DNA of 64,000 bases from NCBI GenBank assembly GCA_963277665.1, contig OY728166.1, positions 546,093,219 through 546,157,218 on the forward strand. The letters run 5' to 3'. Numbering within the stretch: position 1 is the first letter of the stretch; each line of letters begins with the position of its first letter. Made by a program: the position numbers and the translations under genes. Source of the DNA: Viscum album (Eukaryota; Streptophyta; Magnoliopsida; Santalales; Viscaceae). The notes beneath the pieces are model-generated. The model was not told the origin of the DNA. It saw only the letters and a program-made list of their open reading frames with translations, and did not search any database. Shown piece after piece: positions 21,951 to 34,521 of the stretch.

Positions 21951-23759
21951 ATACGAGACAATACCCTCTTACAAGTGAAATCCACATGCGATAATATATA
22001 AAATGAAGGTAATAATAAGTCATAAACAATAAGCATAATTATTTGTCATTTCCTATTACTATGTACAAGCCCAACACAAAATGATCAAAATAATATGTCA
22101 TGTCATAATGTGAATGTGTAATGAAAAATAAAAAATAAATACAAAGGGAATAATCCCCAAAATGTGGTCCCATAAAAAATATTGTCCCCTCATCCATGAA
22201 AATACCATGACTAATCAACCCTCTAGAATAAGGATTTTTCCCATTCCCTGAACCACAACCATGAAGTATGCATGAGTACCAAATAGTGGCATAAGCATGT
22301 TGTGAGTATAGATCATTAGGCCACAAGAAATGATATATACAAAATAGCATGTCTTATAGATTTTGTATCGATATATTAAAAAAATGAAAAAAATAAAAAC
22401 TGGAAAATTAGTTAACAGAATTTTGCTACACCACTTATGTCATTCAATCAATGGGATATGAAAATCATTTATAACAAAATGGTTGACACTGGTCAACCAC
22501 TAGATAGAAATAAAATAAATCGGGATTATTATCTCACGAGGGAAACCATTTTTCAATAAATTATATTGAACTACCTTGGAACCTCAGTCTAGTTAGTCTC
22601 ATCCAAGGCATCTATTAGTGTCTTGGACATTAGTATGGCTCCCTTAACTAAGTATTCTTGAAATAGGGTTTAGAACCTCAGTCAAACATGACCTGGGATG
22701 GAAACCTTATTCAAATTCTTTACACACCACATAAGAAAGTTTACATGCTTATTAACAATCCATAACATCAACCATAATCTATAAATAAACACAACATTCA
22801 TAAAATATAGTTAATTCAATACCTAAATCATCTTCATGTTTTACCCATTTACACATTCTCATTCAAATCAATAATTTATTCATCAAAATATCTTTAATCC
22901 TTTTGATCCATTCAAAATATTCCACAAACCCCATTATACCATGTTAAAAACAAATAATCCTTGTGTAACATTTCAACACATTTATTATGGGTTTTATTTC
23001 ATAAAAATTTCAGTTCTTCATCTATCATTCCAATTTCCATATTAGTGAAGTTTTACACCACATGGGTGTCCCTTGACCTGATTAAATCAACCTAAACCCA
23101 TCCCAAAAGTATCGTGAGGGGTTTATATTGTCATTTATAAATTAATTTTCATTAAAAACAAGGAAACCCAATAAGGAAAATAAAACAACACCAATGAACA
23201 AACACACACAAATAAATAACTGAAAAAACTAATGGATATAACTTGTAGACCACCTCCATTGTTTCTAAATATGAATGGTCACATTAAAATGTCTTTTAAA
23301 TTGGATTTTAATGACCATATAATCACTAACCTAATAAATGATATTAAAATTTAGTTTTATGGAATTAGAAGAATAAGATAAACTACACAAGCCCTAATCT
23401 GATAAAAACAATGAAGAGGAAATCATGAATTACCGAGAGGTTTGATTCACAACCAACAATGGTTAAAAATATATATAATAAAATGAAATAAATCCATGGG
23501 TTCTTGGGGAGTTATGGATCATCACTTGGATTATATGTCTATAAATGAGTGAAATTTAGTGTTAGAATACTTATGACCTAAGAGTAAAATGGTAAAATAC
23601 AATTTTTAATGTGGTGCATTGTTTGTCCACACTGTTGTACAAAAGCATGCGCCAACCATGCACCAAATTATATCCACAAGGGGTCAGGACATATGGTTAC
23701 TTGGGGATCCTTTAGGGTTTGAAATATTATGCCCTAACCGTGTGGGTTGTCTCTCTATA
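21950..23759 (-). mobile_element. 5' LTR of Tekay-like element M (truncated by B)
   Basis: The part 22300-23759 aligns with the 3' LTR of M at 3790-5250. Shared anchors are AAAATCATTTATAACA, the CTCAGTC.A.C.TGAC stretch, the GGGTGTCCC block (4565 and 23064), and the GGGG...GACA..TGGTTAC block (5195 and 23680). Element B interrupts it about 270 bp before the expected LTR start. On the other side of B different sequence appears, so the rest of this LTR is missing. Confidence 0.55.
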
Positions 23760-25584
23760 TGTAACACCTTGAGATTTTATGAGAAATATTATTTTTAATC
23801 TCTTTGTTGTCTTGTCTTGTACGCTACACCAAGATTAGCATGCACTATATGAAACACCATATTATATTCTAGTATATATGAACACTATTCTTGGCATGTG
23901 TTGCATGTAAGAGCGACCTTCCTCAATAGCGAGTGTTGTACACAATAATGAGTTTCACTAAACAATGATATATTGTTATAATATTATTATGAACTAGACA
24001 TTATGAATAGTATTAACCAAATTTTGAATTTTATATCATATCATTCATCTTACACATATTCCAGAATATGGTATGTGAACAAAATAATTTTTTCGGGTAA
24101 AATAAGTTTTTTTCAAAAAATAATGTTTTGCCACCTTTTGATGGTGGACCCACATTAAATCGGGTTTTTGACACGTTTATAACTTCAATTAGACAAAAAA
24201 ATTGTTCATTTCAATAAGGATTTAAAAATTTCCTTTGGATAATTTTTTATTATTTTTCTGTTAACATTCATAATTTGATGAATATTAAAAATACGCTAAA
24301 TTTTAATTAAAAAAAACTTTTTTCATCAAGATAATTTATATGGTTATATTATAATATTAAATGGTTTAAAATTATAAATAGAATATATTTTTATCATTTA
24401 ATATAATTCAAGTCATTATCATTAATTTTACATTGAATTCAAAGGTAGAAACATTTCAATCATTTCAAATGTTTTAACTTTTAAAACTCGTTTTCACAAC
24501 AACAGGATTAATTTTAAATTAAATAATGCAACTTCTGTGTTTTGAAATTGGAAAAATGGATTCAAAATTTGAAATCAGTAGGTTAATTTTATGTTAGTAG
24601 GCTATTTTTTTAGACATTTTTAATAGTAACTACGGTAAATTTTATTTACTACAGTTAGGTAAATCGAGTAATTAAGGGTAAAAATAACATTATAAAATTA
24701 CTCTAACACCTTCCAAAATTATATTGGATGAATAAAAGTAGGCCCATATTACCTAAAGGTCATAATAGATTCATTTCATGGACTTTTGACTATGAAAATG
24801 ATGCAATTGTTATTAAAACCAAATAAAGTGACAACATGTCTCTCTCTTATATCTTATAAGTGTAATAATTTTACTTTAGTGATAAACTTAAAAAACATCG
24901 AACATAAATATTCTCTAGAAATATAATAAAATTATATACTTTATTTTAATTTATTTATAATTTTTAGCTATTAAATAATTATTATTAATGATGACACAAT
25001 TGTGATATATAAATTATTTTATATATTGAAATATCAAATAAATGGTATTAAAAATATTGAAATAAATATTATTTGAACTATTTAATGTGATCCATGAATT
25101 TTAAAGATTAATATTACATGTTATGAATCTATTTAATATTTTTTTCGTACATATCTTCTATAAGTATTTTATTTAAATTCAAATCAATGAATAGTATCAA
25201 AATTGTCACTATTGTTATTTTAGAAAAATAACATATTATTAAATTTTTTAAAAATTACCAAATTATATAAAAAATATAAATTGAAATTTATATGGTATAA
25301 AATTTCATATATTATCCAATTATGGACAATTCACCACACATAAGTAATTATTTTTAACTATTTAAAATTTAGAATATTATTACCACAAATAAAATTACAT
25401 ATAATAAATAAGGATAAATCATGTTGATACGGTTTATAATAAATTAAAAACATTTATAAATTTTATTTTATAATCATATAACAACCCTATATCATCGAAT
25501 ATTAAAATATGTGTCATTATAGGTGGTTTTGGAGTTTATTATAAATTAATTTTTAGAGGTTTCCAAAAGTGCCCCTCTCCTCTC

Positions 25585-25594
25585 TTATAAAAGG
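25585..25594 (+). promoter_or_regulatory. LTR TATA box (B, 5' LTR)
   Basis: TTATAAAAGG in the setting CCCCTCTCCTCTC / GCACCTCCTCCC. It is about 1.8 kb into the LTR, the same relative place as in Z and A. Confidence 0.58.
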
Positions 25595-25951
25595 GCACCT
25601 CCTCCCTCTCATATTCACAACATTTTGAGCCCTCATTCTCATCCAAAACCTATACATTTACCTTATCCACTTACCTAGAAACATACTAGAGGTAATTTTA
25701 TTTTTCAATGTCATATTTTAGTTCCCTAAGAAATGGTTTAGAATAGGTCTGTCGAAGAAGAGGTAATATCCTTTACCGGTTCTTTCAAATTCATTTCTTC
25801 TTCTACTTCCTCTTATTTTATTTTTTAATAATAAATTAATAACATAAGTATAACTAATATAATAACATAATTATAACTAATATAATAATATGTTATTATA
25901 AATATGATACAAACCTATTTCACCCTCTATCAATCCTACGAAAAATGAAAT

Positions 25952-26380
25952 CACCGAGCGCGCATACGTACGGCTTACCATCTCCACATCGTGGTGTAAT
26001 CTATTTTTACACCACCACCTTACATGGATGGATATAATGGTGGAAATAATTACTCTATATAATTATTATAACGTGATAATAATTATGAGATATTATATAA
26101 TCCACTCCAATACAATTCAGCAATTATGGGAACGATATCGTCGCTCGTGCGTACGTACGGATAACCATCTCCACGACACAATGAGATTCATTCTCCATGT
26201 TAACCATTATAGAATTATTATAGAGTATATTTAATAAACAATCATGAAATATATGACATTATAATTATACTATATTTATGTACATATACGTTTCATTTAC
26301 ATAATTCTATTCAATTCAATAATGAAATGAAAACAGCGTTCATGAGTACATATTGCCTACAGTCTCCATGAACTGTGTAT
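25952..26380 (+). other. Hairpin modules 1-3 (B, 5' LTR)
   Basis: Module 1 arms: CACCGAGCGCGC and CACATCGTGGTG. Module 2 arms: ATCGTCGCTCGTG and CACGACACAATG, with tip GTACGTACGG. Module 3 arms: CAGCGTTCATG and CATGAACTGTG. Start spacing is 187 and 195 bp. Modules 1 and 3 have partly decayed tips. Confidence 0.6.
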
Positions 26381-28013
26381 TTCATTCCGTTTATAGATCT
26401 ATCATATATATTAATATTCTGAATATATAGTATATTTAAATCATGTTTTAAATTCAATAATTAAGATAATAACGATATATGTAATAATATCATGATCAAC
26501 AAGTCCAAACACGTATGATAAATACAAATATTTCAATCAAAATGCTTCTTTAACATGTAATTGATAGAAGAACGAGTTACATAAAGTCATAAGTGAATCA
26601 TATATGATATCATAAATATTATTATAGTTATGTTACAATTTAATAAAATGTTTAAACAAAATATGCATGAGTCATGGACATGTATGGATTAAATTGGACA
26701 TAAGGTAAGGGAAAATCTCGCAGACTCATCATTATCTGAGATTTTTTATACGTTAGAATTTACTAGGCATATTTATAATCCACATCCATGCTTCCTCAAT
26801 AAGTAGTATTATTTCTATCCTATTAAATTTTTTTAAATAAAATTTTAATTATTGGTGAATTCTTAGTAAAATATATGAAAGGAATATTTTTTTTGTTTTC
26901 AGTAAGAGATACTAAATGACTTTTCCGGAAATAGTACAAGAAGAATTTTTATTTTTATCTTATACAGCATAAATGGATTTTTATGATTTCATAGAACGTT
27001 ATTAAAATGTAGGTTTCTTAAAAAAATTTCATGTTTATTTTTTGTTAACTTCTTTTAGTTTAAAAATTTATGACATGTTGAGAAAGGAAAAATGTTTTTG
27101 AACAAGAAAGGAATTTTTCCATAGGAATGGAGTTCAAGTGCTTTATCAAAATTATTTTCCATCTATGAAAATATAGGGTTCTTTTTCTATCCCTATTATT
27201 AAATTTATTTGATAATTTTATGAAAAAATTATTTTTATGAATTCCCATTATTTTATATGGATTATTTTATTATGGTATGATGTTTTTGAAACCCATTTTA
27301 TTCTTTGAGTTATGATGAATGATTTATTTTTATTTTATGGAACACGTAAGAATGATTTAATTATGAGATGGGTGGGACCTATATATCCCTCCAATGCATT
27401 GAATAAATATTTATATATCGTGAAATAAACATGGGTGGAATGGAATGTAAATATGGTTCGATAATACCGGGCTAGAAGAACATGTAAACCCGATTCAATA
27501 ATGGACATTGTCCACTATAATGGTCTTGGCAGAAATGCCTTGGCTACTTTCGAAATCATATCATGTGCATAATTGTTTTCCAAAATTACATGTTTTATTC
27601 CCAGTCTATTTTATCAAGATTGATGTTCCTTTATGATCAATGCCTTACGTACTGCCAATATTTATTTCACAACTCAATATTTTGATGTTTAAACATTATT
27701 TTCATTTTTTTAATGTTAAATTGTATATGGTTTGTTTAATTTTCTCCATGCCTTCCCTAGACGAGAATTCGAGCTCACCCTTTTTTTTGTTTTCATTTCC
27801 CCAGGATATAAATAAAGGTTTAAGGTATGAAAACAAAAGGCGAATATCTTTATGAGAGATGATGAAGATCTTTCACCATGATTAGAATATTATGTTCCGA
27901 GTTTCCAAAGACACTAAACTATTACAGCCTTTGGGTGTATGTGTTTTTTTATGTATTAAGTATTCCGTAAATGTAACATAATGTCCATTTATGTCAATCT
28001 TGGGTCTCTACTG

Positions 28014-28025
28014 TGGTATCAGAGG
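28014..28025 (+). other. Primer binding site of element B
   Basis: TGGTATCAGAGG matches TGGTATCAGAGC (initiator Met tRNA 3' end) at 11 of 12 positions and lies one base after the LTR end. It is the best kept primer site in the window. Confidence 0.88.
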
Positions 28026-28276
28026 AAAGGTTTCGTTATCATTTAGAAACTAGGATGCGAAATCTTTAGTGAGATCACTAGTGATATTTCTATGGTATGT
28101 CTAGGGATGTCCCTATGTTTAAGTATAAGTATAGGTTATAGTCCTATAATTATGATAACGATCATAAATAACCTAGTATTGTACCTAAGATGTTAGAGAT
28201 TGATATTACTCCCCTTGATTATGTTGTTTTCATAGTATTAATTGTCCTTCTCACACTATTCTTTTTGGGTTTTAGA

Positions 28277-28740
28277 AAATAGCTGGAAATAGAAAGATTC
28301 AAGATAATAGAGGATATGATGGACAATGGAATCATATTATTCATGAGAAACCAAATGAAATAGGATTTCTAATTCCAAACATCGTTATTATTCCTAATCA
28401 TCAATCTCATAATATAATCAGTAATGTCAACATTGGTAAGTTTCTTAACTCCGCTAATAAGAGAATAATGGAGTTTCATGATGATCAAAGAAGAAATAAT
28501 GTTTAATTTACATCATGTAAATCATGTGGTAAGAGGCATCAGGGAGAATGATTCAAAGGAACAAGAAGATGCTTTGGGTGTGGAAAAGAAAGAAACATAT
28601 CCAATAATTACAAAGTAAAAGTTTCAGTTAACACCATGAACAAGGATAATGGTATTGCTAAGACATCAAAAATGGTTAAATGTTTTAAATGTGGAATGTA
28701 TAGGCATTATGAAAACTAATGGCCAAAGGTAAAGTCTCAT
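28277..28740 (+). pseudogene. gag remnant of element B (zinc knuckles only)
   Basis: The start (IAGNRKIQ, then HEKPNEIGF) parallels the beginning of gag in A, where EKPNVMGD occurs. The sequence then passes quickly to knuckles: CKSCGKRHQGE with a stop where the last Cys should be, CFGCGKERNISNNY with the later His and Cys lost, and near 28680 CFKCGMYRHYEN before a stop. The Retrotrans_gag core (WDEFK...YEANF in A) is not seen, so part of gag has been deleted or scrambled. The third knuckle has no counterpart that I can see in A. Confidence 0.6.
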
Positions 28741-29470
28741 TAAGAGAATCAGCATGGTCTTATGAGTAATATTTATGTTGATGATGGTGAAGAGACTACA
28801 AATTATATGTGAGATGAAAGAATTGTTGATGCTCGGTCAATGGTTTAAGAAGGTAGTGGAATGATTGTATTTTTATCAATAGTTATGTTATATAGGTAGT
28901 TTAATGGTAGTATGGAATAAAGACACATCAATGTATTTTTACACAATTGTTTTTTCTAAATTATTTGTAAGTATATGTTGAATTGTTCCGGTAACCATGG
29001 AAGGTTATTCAGTTATTTTTTGAAAGAATATGATATGTGCATAATGAAGGGATATGTAGAAAATAACAGTATTAATAAGGTAATGGCTATTATAAGGACA
29101 TAGTGGCATCATGGTTTGAGTATATAGAAATTTTGGGATCTTGGTATGTGGAAATAATTAACTTTTGATAGAATTCGTGTTTTCAATGAGTTTCTATGGT
29201 AATTCAAGTTCCAAAAATACATGATTAAGGTATTCACATGTTTAGAATGTGAAAAATAGGATATATGTTATGATATGTGGGGAATAAATTATGGTATTCA
29301 GATGATTTTTATATGACCTCTAAAGTAATCTTGTTCATTATACTATGATATTGCACATAAGTATTTTGGATAATCCCAAATATTTGAATGGATTAAGTTC
29401 GACATCATATAGTATTGTTTGAGGCTATAAAATTTTGATATTATGAAATGTTATAATAGTATAATTTTAG
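28741..29470. other. Internal region of B without a gene
   Basis: No coding frame of note. Similar in patches to 14280-14940 of A. No RT, integrase or protease motifs. Confidence 0.45.
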
Positions 29471-29474
29471 AAAA

Positions 29475-29589
29475 AAGGAAAACCCATAGGACAGGTTACA
29501 ACCCATCGCGTCGGGCAAGGATGTGGGAATTGAACCCACAACCGAAGTGTGATAGGCCTTTATCACCTACCATTGGCCTATAGGAAGTC
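29475..29589 (-). repeat. tRNA-derived SINE-like sequence in element B
   Basis: The minus strand shows GGACTTCC, then GGCCAATGGTAGGTG (A-box region), CCTATCACAC, then GTGGG-TTCAATT-CCCAC. This last is a perfect 5-bp T-stem with a 7-base loop, and it contains a good B box (GGTTCAATTCC, plus-strand 29526-29536). The tail with CCATCGCG read in plus is shared with A at 14970. Sharing between subfamilies A and B means the insert is older than their split or was captured by their ancestor. Confidence 0.65.
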
Positions 29590-30265
29590 CCTGGTTAGTA
29601 GAAATTATTTATATTTTATTAATAGGTATGATAGTTGATGTATAAGTCCATTTTTGGAATCATATATATTTAATCTCACCATAGATGGACTTATGTATAT
29701 TTAATAACATTTTCTAACCATTTGTTTGAGACAGATGGAATGACCCATCATTCCATCACATGATCTGCTTACACTAAAAGAATGAAAAAATCAACTTCAT
29801 TTATTTAAATAAGAGATGAAGTGGAAATTGTTCATGGAATGACCAATGATGATATTACACTAAAATCAATTAAATATTTATCCTTAGGAAAAAATTTATC
29901 AACTTTAGGGAAATGATCTTTAAAAAAATCATTTTCCTTGAACACTCATATTTGATGAATCTGATGGTACCTGAGATCATCACAAATTTATAGCTTTTGA
30001 TTGTTGTCTTTTTAATATCCATGTTCTCTACCACTCTCCATCAGAACTTTATGGTTGTATTTCTCCTCCGTATCCATATTTTCACCTATGTTCTCTGATA
30101 TAGAAACCCAATGATGTGTGAATTTGGGTAACCATTACGTTTCATACATTAGTCTTTAAAATTTTATTTTATTATTCCTTTTTACGATTTGGGTTTCTAT
30201 GAATGAAACTTTCAAGTAGTAAAAATTTTATAACCCCGATGAATTTCTAGTGTGAAATTCATTTT
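29590..30265. other. 3' untranslated internal region of B
   Basis: Non-coding, clearly similar to 15065-15735 of A (GACAGATGGAATGACCCATC is shared). It leads into the polypurine tract. Confidence 0.5.
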
Positions 30266-30279
30266 AAAGTGGGGTAGAA
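30266..30279 (+). other. Polypurine tract of element B
   Basis: AAAGTGGGGTAGAA directly before the 3' LTR start TATAACACC (TG decayed to TA). Same form as in A, with the G run broken by a T. Confidence 0.7.
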
Positions 30280-32115
30280 TATAACACCTAGAGATTTTAT
30301 AAGAAATATTATTTTTAATTTCTTTGTTGCCTTGTGTTGTAAGCTAACCCAAAGATTATCTTGCACTATAATCAACACCGTATTATCTTAGATTATATTC
30401 AAACAATATTCTTGACATGTGTTGCACGCAAGAGCGACCTTCCTCAATAGCGTGTGTCGTACACAATACCGAGTTTTACTAAGAAAAAATATATTATTAT
30501 AATATTATTATGAAATATCTATTATGAATATTATTAACCACATTATGAATTTTATAACATATCATTCATCTTACACATATTCTAGAACATGGTATGAGAA
30601 CAAAATAAATTTTTCGGGTAATATATGTATTTTTAAAAAAATGTTGTTTTGTCGCCTTTTGATGGTGCACCCACTTTAAATCTAGTATCTGACATGTTTA
30701 TAAGTTCAATTTGACAAAATAAAATTATTAATTTCAATAAGGATATAAAAATTAAATTTGGATAATTTGTTTAAATTTTTCTGTTAACTTTCATATTTTG
30801 ATGAATAGTAAAAATACGATAAATTTTTCATAAATTTTTTTTTTTCATCAAAACTATTTATATGGTTAAATTATAATATTTATTCTTTTTAAAGTATTAA
30901 TAGAATATATTTTTATTATTTAATATAATTAAAGTCATAATCATTACTTTTATATTTAATTCATAGGTAAAAACATTTCAATCTTTTACAATGCTTTAAC
31001 TTTTAAAACTCGTTTTCTCAATGACATGATTAATTTTAAATTAAATACTGCAAATTTTGTTTTTTGAAATTGGAAAAATGGATACCATATTTGGATTTAG
31101 TAGATTCAAATTATGTTTATAGGCTACTTTTTATTTGTAGACATTATGAATAGTAACTACGGTAAATTTTATTTACTACAGTTAAAGGTTAATCGGGTAA
31201 TTAAGGGTGAAAATAGGAATATAAAATTACCCTAACACCTGAAAAAAAATTTATGAGATGAATAAATGTCGACCCATATCACCTAAGGGTCTAAATAGAT
31301 TCATTCCATGGACTTTTGACCATGAAAAGGATGTAATTCTTATTAAACCCAAAGAAAGTGACATCATGTCACTCCCTTATATCCTATAAGTGTAATAATT
31401 TAATTTAGTGATAAACTTCATAAAACATCGAACATAAATAGTCTCTAGAAATATAATAAAATTATATACATCATGTGAATTTTTTTATAATTTTTATGGA
31501 TTAAATAATTGTCATTAATGATGACATAATATGGATGTATAAATTATTTTATTGATTGAAATTACAAATAATTGGTTTTAAAAATAATAAAATAAATATT
31601 ATATGAACTATTTAATGTGATCTGTGAATTTTCAAGACGAATATTACGTGTTATGAATATATTAAATATTTTTTTTGAACATATTTTCTTGTGTGTATTT
31701 TATTTTAATTCAAGTAAATGAATAGTTTCAAAATTGACACTATTGTTAGTTTACAAAAATAACATATTATTAAATTTTTTAAAAATCTCAAAATTATTTA
31801 AAATTATAAATTGAAATTTATATGATCTAAAATTTCATAAAGTATCTAATTATAAACAATTCACAATAAAGAAGTAATTATTTAGAACAATTTGAAATTT
31901 AGAATATTATTATCAGAAATAAAATTAAATAGATTAAATAATGATAAATCAAGTTAATAAGGTTTAAACTAAATTTCCAACATGTCTATATTTTATTGTA
32001 TGATGATATTAAAACCCTATATCATCTCATATTCTAATTTGATTCATTTTAGGTGGGTTTTGAGTTTATTATAATTTAATATTTTAGAGGTTTTATAAAG
32101 TGCCCCTCTCCTCTA

Positions 32116-32124
32116 TTATAAAAG
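32116..32124 (+). promoter_or_regulatory. LTR TATA box (B, 3' LTR)
   Basis: TTATAAAAG with CCCCTCTCCTC upstream and CTCCTCCCTCTC downstream. Confidence 0.5.
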
Positions 32125-32459
32125 TCCAACTCCTCCCTCTCATCTTCACAAAATTTTGAGCCATCAATATCAGACAAACCCAGTCCATTTATATTCTATA
32201 ATTACCTATAAACATACTATAGGTCTTTGTCTTCTTCAACGACAAACATTAGTTCCCTAATAAGAGGTTTAGAAGAGGCGCGTCAAATAATAGGTAATAT
32301 CCTTTACCAATTCTTTCAAATTCATTTCTTCTTCTACTTCCTATTATTTTGTAGTTTCATAATAAAGTAATAAAATAAGTATCAATAATATACTGATATG
32401 TTATTATAAATATTAAACAACCCTATTTCACCTTCTATCCATCCCACCAAAAATGAAAT

Positions 32460-32504
32460 CACCGCGCGTGCATACGTACGGCTTGCCGTCTCCACGCCGT
32501 GGTG
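32460..32504 (+). other. Hairpin module 1 (B, 3' LTR), best kept copy
   Basis: Left arm CACCGCGCGTG and right arm CACGCCGTGGTG form 11 pairs with one bulged C and one G-T wobble. Inside, ACGG-CTTG-CCGT gives a second short stem, with CATACGT opposite CTC as an internal loop. This is the clearest evidence for the fold. Confidence 0.72.
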
Positions 32505-32646
32505 TAATCTTTTTTTCAACCACCACCTTACATGGATGGGTATAATGGAAGAAATAATAACTATATATTATTATTATAAAATTATACTAATTATGATATA
32601 TTATATAATCCACTCCAATACCATTCAACAATTATGGGAATGATAT

Positions 32647-32690
32647 TGTCGCTCGTACGTACGTACGGATTACCGTCTCCACGACGCGAT
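32647..32690 (+). other. Hairpin module 2 (B, 3' LTR)
   Basis: Left arm TGTCGCTCGTA, tip CGTACGTACGG-ATTA-CCGTCTC, right arm CACGACGCGATG. With the usual TCGCTCGTG left arm the stem has about 12 pairs and one bulged C. One base (GTG to GTA) is changed here. Confidence 0.65.
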
Positions 32691-34521
32691 GAGATTCATT
32701 CTCCATGTTAACTATTCAAGAATGATTATAAAGTATATATAATAAATAATCATGAAATATATGACCTAAAAATTATTCTGGATTTATGTACATATATGTT
32801 TCATTATATTAATTCCATTCAATTCAATAAGGAAATGAAAACAGTGTTCTTGTGTAAGTACTTCCTACCGTCTCTATGAACGGTTTAATTCATTCCATTT
32901 ATCGATCAATAATAAATATTAATATTCTGAATATATAATATATATATAAATAATGTTTTTAATAATATAATTGATTATAATTAGATATATGTAATAATAT
33001 CAAGAACAAAATTTCCAAACTTATATGCTAAATAAAACAATTTTACTCATAATGCTGCTTTAACATGGAATTGGCAAAAGAACGGTTAATATAAAGTCAT
33101 AAGTGAATCATATATGATATAATAAATATTATTATGGTTATTTTACAAGTTAATAATACATATAAATCCACTATATGTGAGTCTTTCACACATATGGAAT
33201 AAATTGGACATAAGGTAATGGAAAATCTAGCAATCTCATTTTTATCTGAGATTGTTTATACTTCAGAATTTACTGGGGAATATTTATCATCCACATCCTT
33301 TTTTCGTCATTATGTAATATTATTTATATCCTAATAAATTTTTTTAAATAAAATTTTACTTATTGGGGAATTTTTAGTAAAATATATGAAAGGAATCTTT
33401 TTTCATTTTCTGTACAAGATACTTATTGATTTTTCCGGAAAAAAACACAAGAAGAATGTTTATTTTTAACATATATGACATGAATGGATTTTTATGATTT
33501 CATAGAATATTATTTCCAAGAAGCTTCATTTACATGTTTTAATTTTTATTTTAAATAATCTTCTTTTAGTTTAATATTTTATGACATTTAGAGAATGGAA
33601 AAATGTTTTTGAAGAAGAAAGGATATTTTCCTTAGGAATGGAGTTCAAGTGTTTTGTCAAAATTATTTTCGATCTACGATAATATAAGCTTATTTTTATA
33701 TCCCTATTATTACATTGATTTGATTATGTTATGATGGACTTATTATTATGATTTAATTTAATTTTATATGTATTATATTTGATGGGATTATGTTTATGAA
33801 ACCCATTTTATTCTTTAGATTATGATTAATGATTAATGTTTATTTTGTGGCATACGTAAGAATGATTTCATTATGAGATGAGTGGGACCTATATCTACCT
33901 CCAATTAATTGGGTAATGATTTATATCTCATGAGGTAAACATGGATAGAATGGAAACTAAATCCAGTTCAGTAATACAAGGCTAGAACGACAAGAAATCT
34001 CAGTTGAGTAATGGACTTTGTCCACTATGATGGTCTTATTAGCAATGTCGTGGCTTGTATGAAAATCATATCATGTGCTTAATGGTTTTCCAAAATTACA
34101 TGTTTCATTCCCTTGAAATTTTTCAATGATTGATGTTCCTTTATGATATATGCCTTATGTACTGCAATGATTTATTTCACAACTCAATATTTTGATGTTT
34201 AAACATTATGTTCATGTTTTTTATAAAGTTCAAATATATATGGTTTGTTTTATTTTCTCCATGCCTGCCCTTACTGAGCATTTTGGATCACCCGTTATAT
34301 GTTTTCTTTTCCCCATGATATAAAAAAAGTTTTAACGTAAGAAAACAAAAGGTGAATATCTTTATGGGAGATATTGAAGATATTTCACCATGACTAGAAG
34401 ATTATGTTCCGAGTTTCCAAAGACACTAAACTATTAAAGTCCTTGGGTGTCTGTTTCTGTTATGTATTAAGTATACCGCAAAATTAATGTAATGTCCATG
34501 TACGTCCATGTTGGTTCTATA

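Larger units (their letters stand above)
23760..28012 (+). repeat. 5' LTR of element B
   Basis: From TGTAACACCTTGAG to GGGTCTCTACT, directly before the primer site. It aligns along its length with 30280-34521. It has a TATA box at 25585-25594 and hairpin modules at about 25952, 26139 and 26334. Confidence 0.87.
23760..34521 (+). mobile_element. Element B: giant-LTR, gag-remnant retrotransposon, second subfamily
   Basis: This 10.76-kb unit has LTRs of about 4253 and 4242 bp and an internal region of 2267 bp. It shares with A the LTR ends, TATA setting, hairpin modules, primer site, tRNA-derived insert and polypurine region. Its LTR body differs enough to be a separate subfamily. The internal DNA is shorter: the zinc-knuckle part of gag is present, but the Retrotrans_gag core seen in A is not recognisable. 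No pol motifs are present. CTATA on the left and AATTA on the right do not form a target duplication, and the two flanks belong to different older elements (M and E). Confidence 0.85.
30280..34521 (+). repeat. 3' LTR of element B
   Basis: Aligned with 23760-28012. It has a TATA box at 32116-32124 and hairpin modules at 32460-32504, 32647-32690 and about 32835-32890. The end TTGGTTCTATA aligns with TTGGGTCTCTACA of the other LTRs. Confidence 0.85.

Noticed and set aside
22039..22350. Minus-strand ORF of 103 codons
   Set aside because: It lies in the region near the 5' LTR of M, has no family match and no partner in the 3' LTR.
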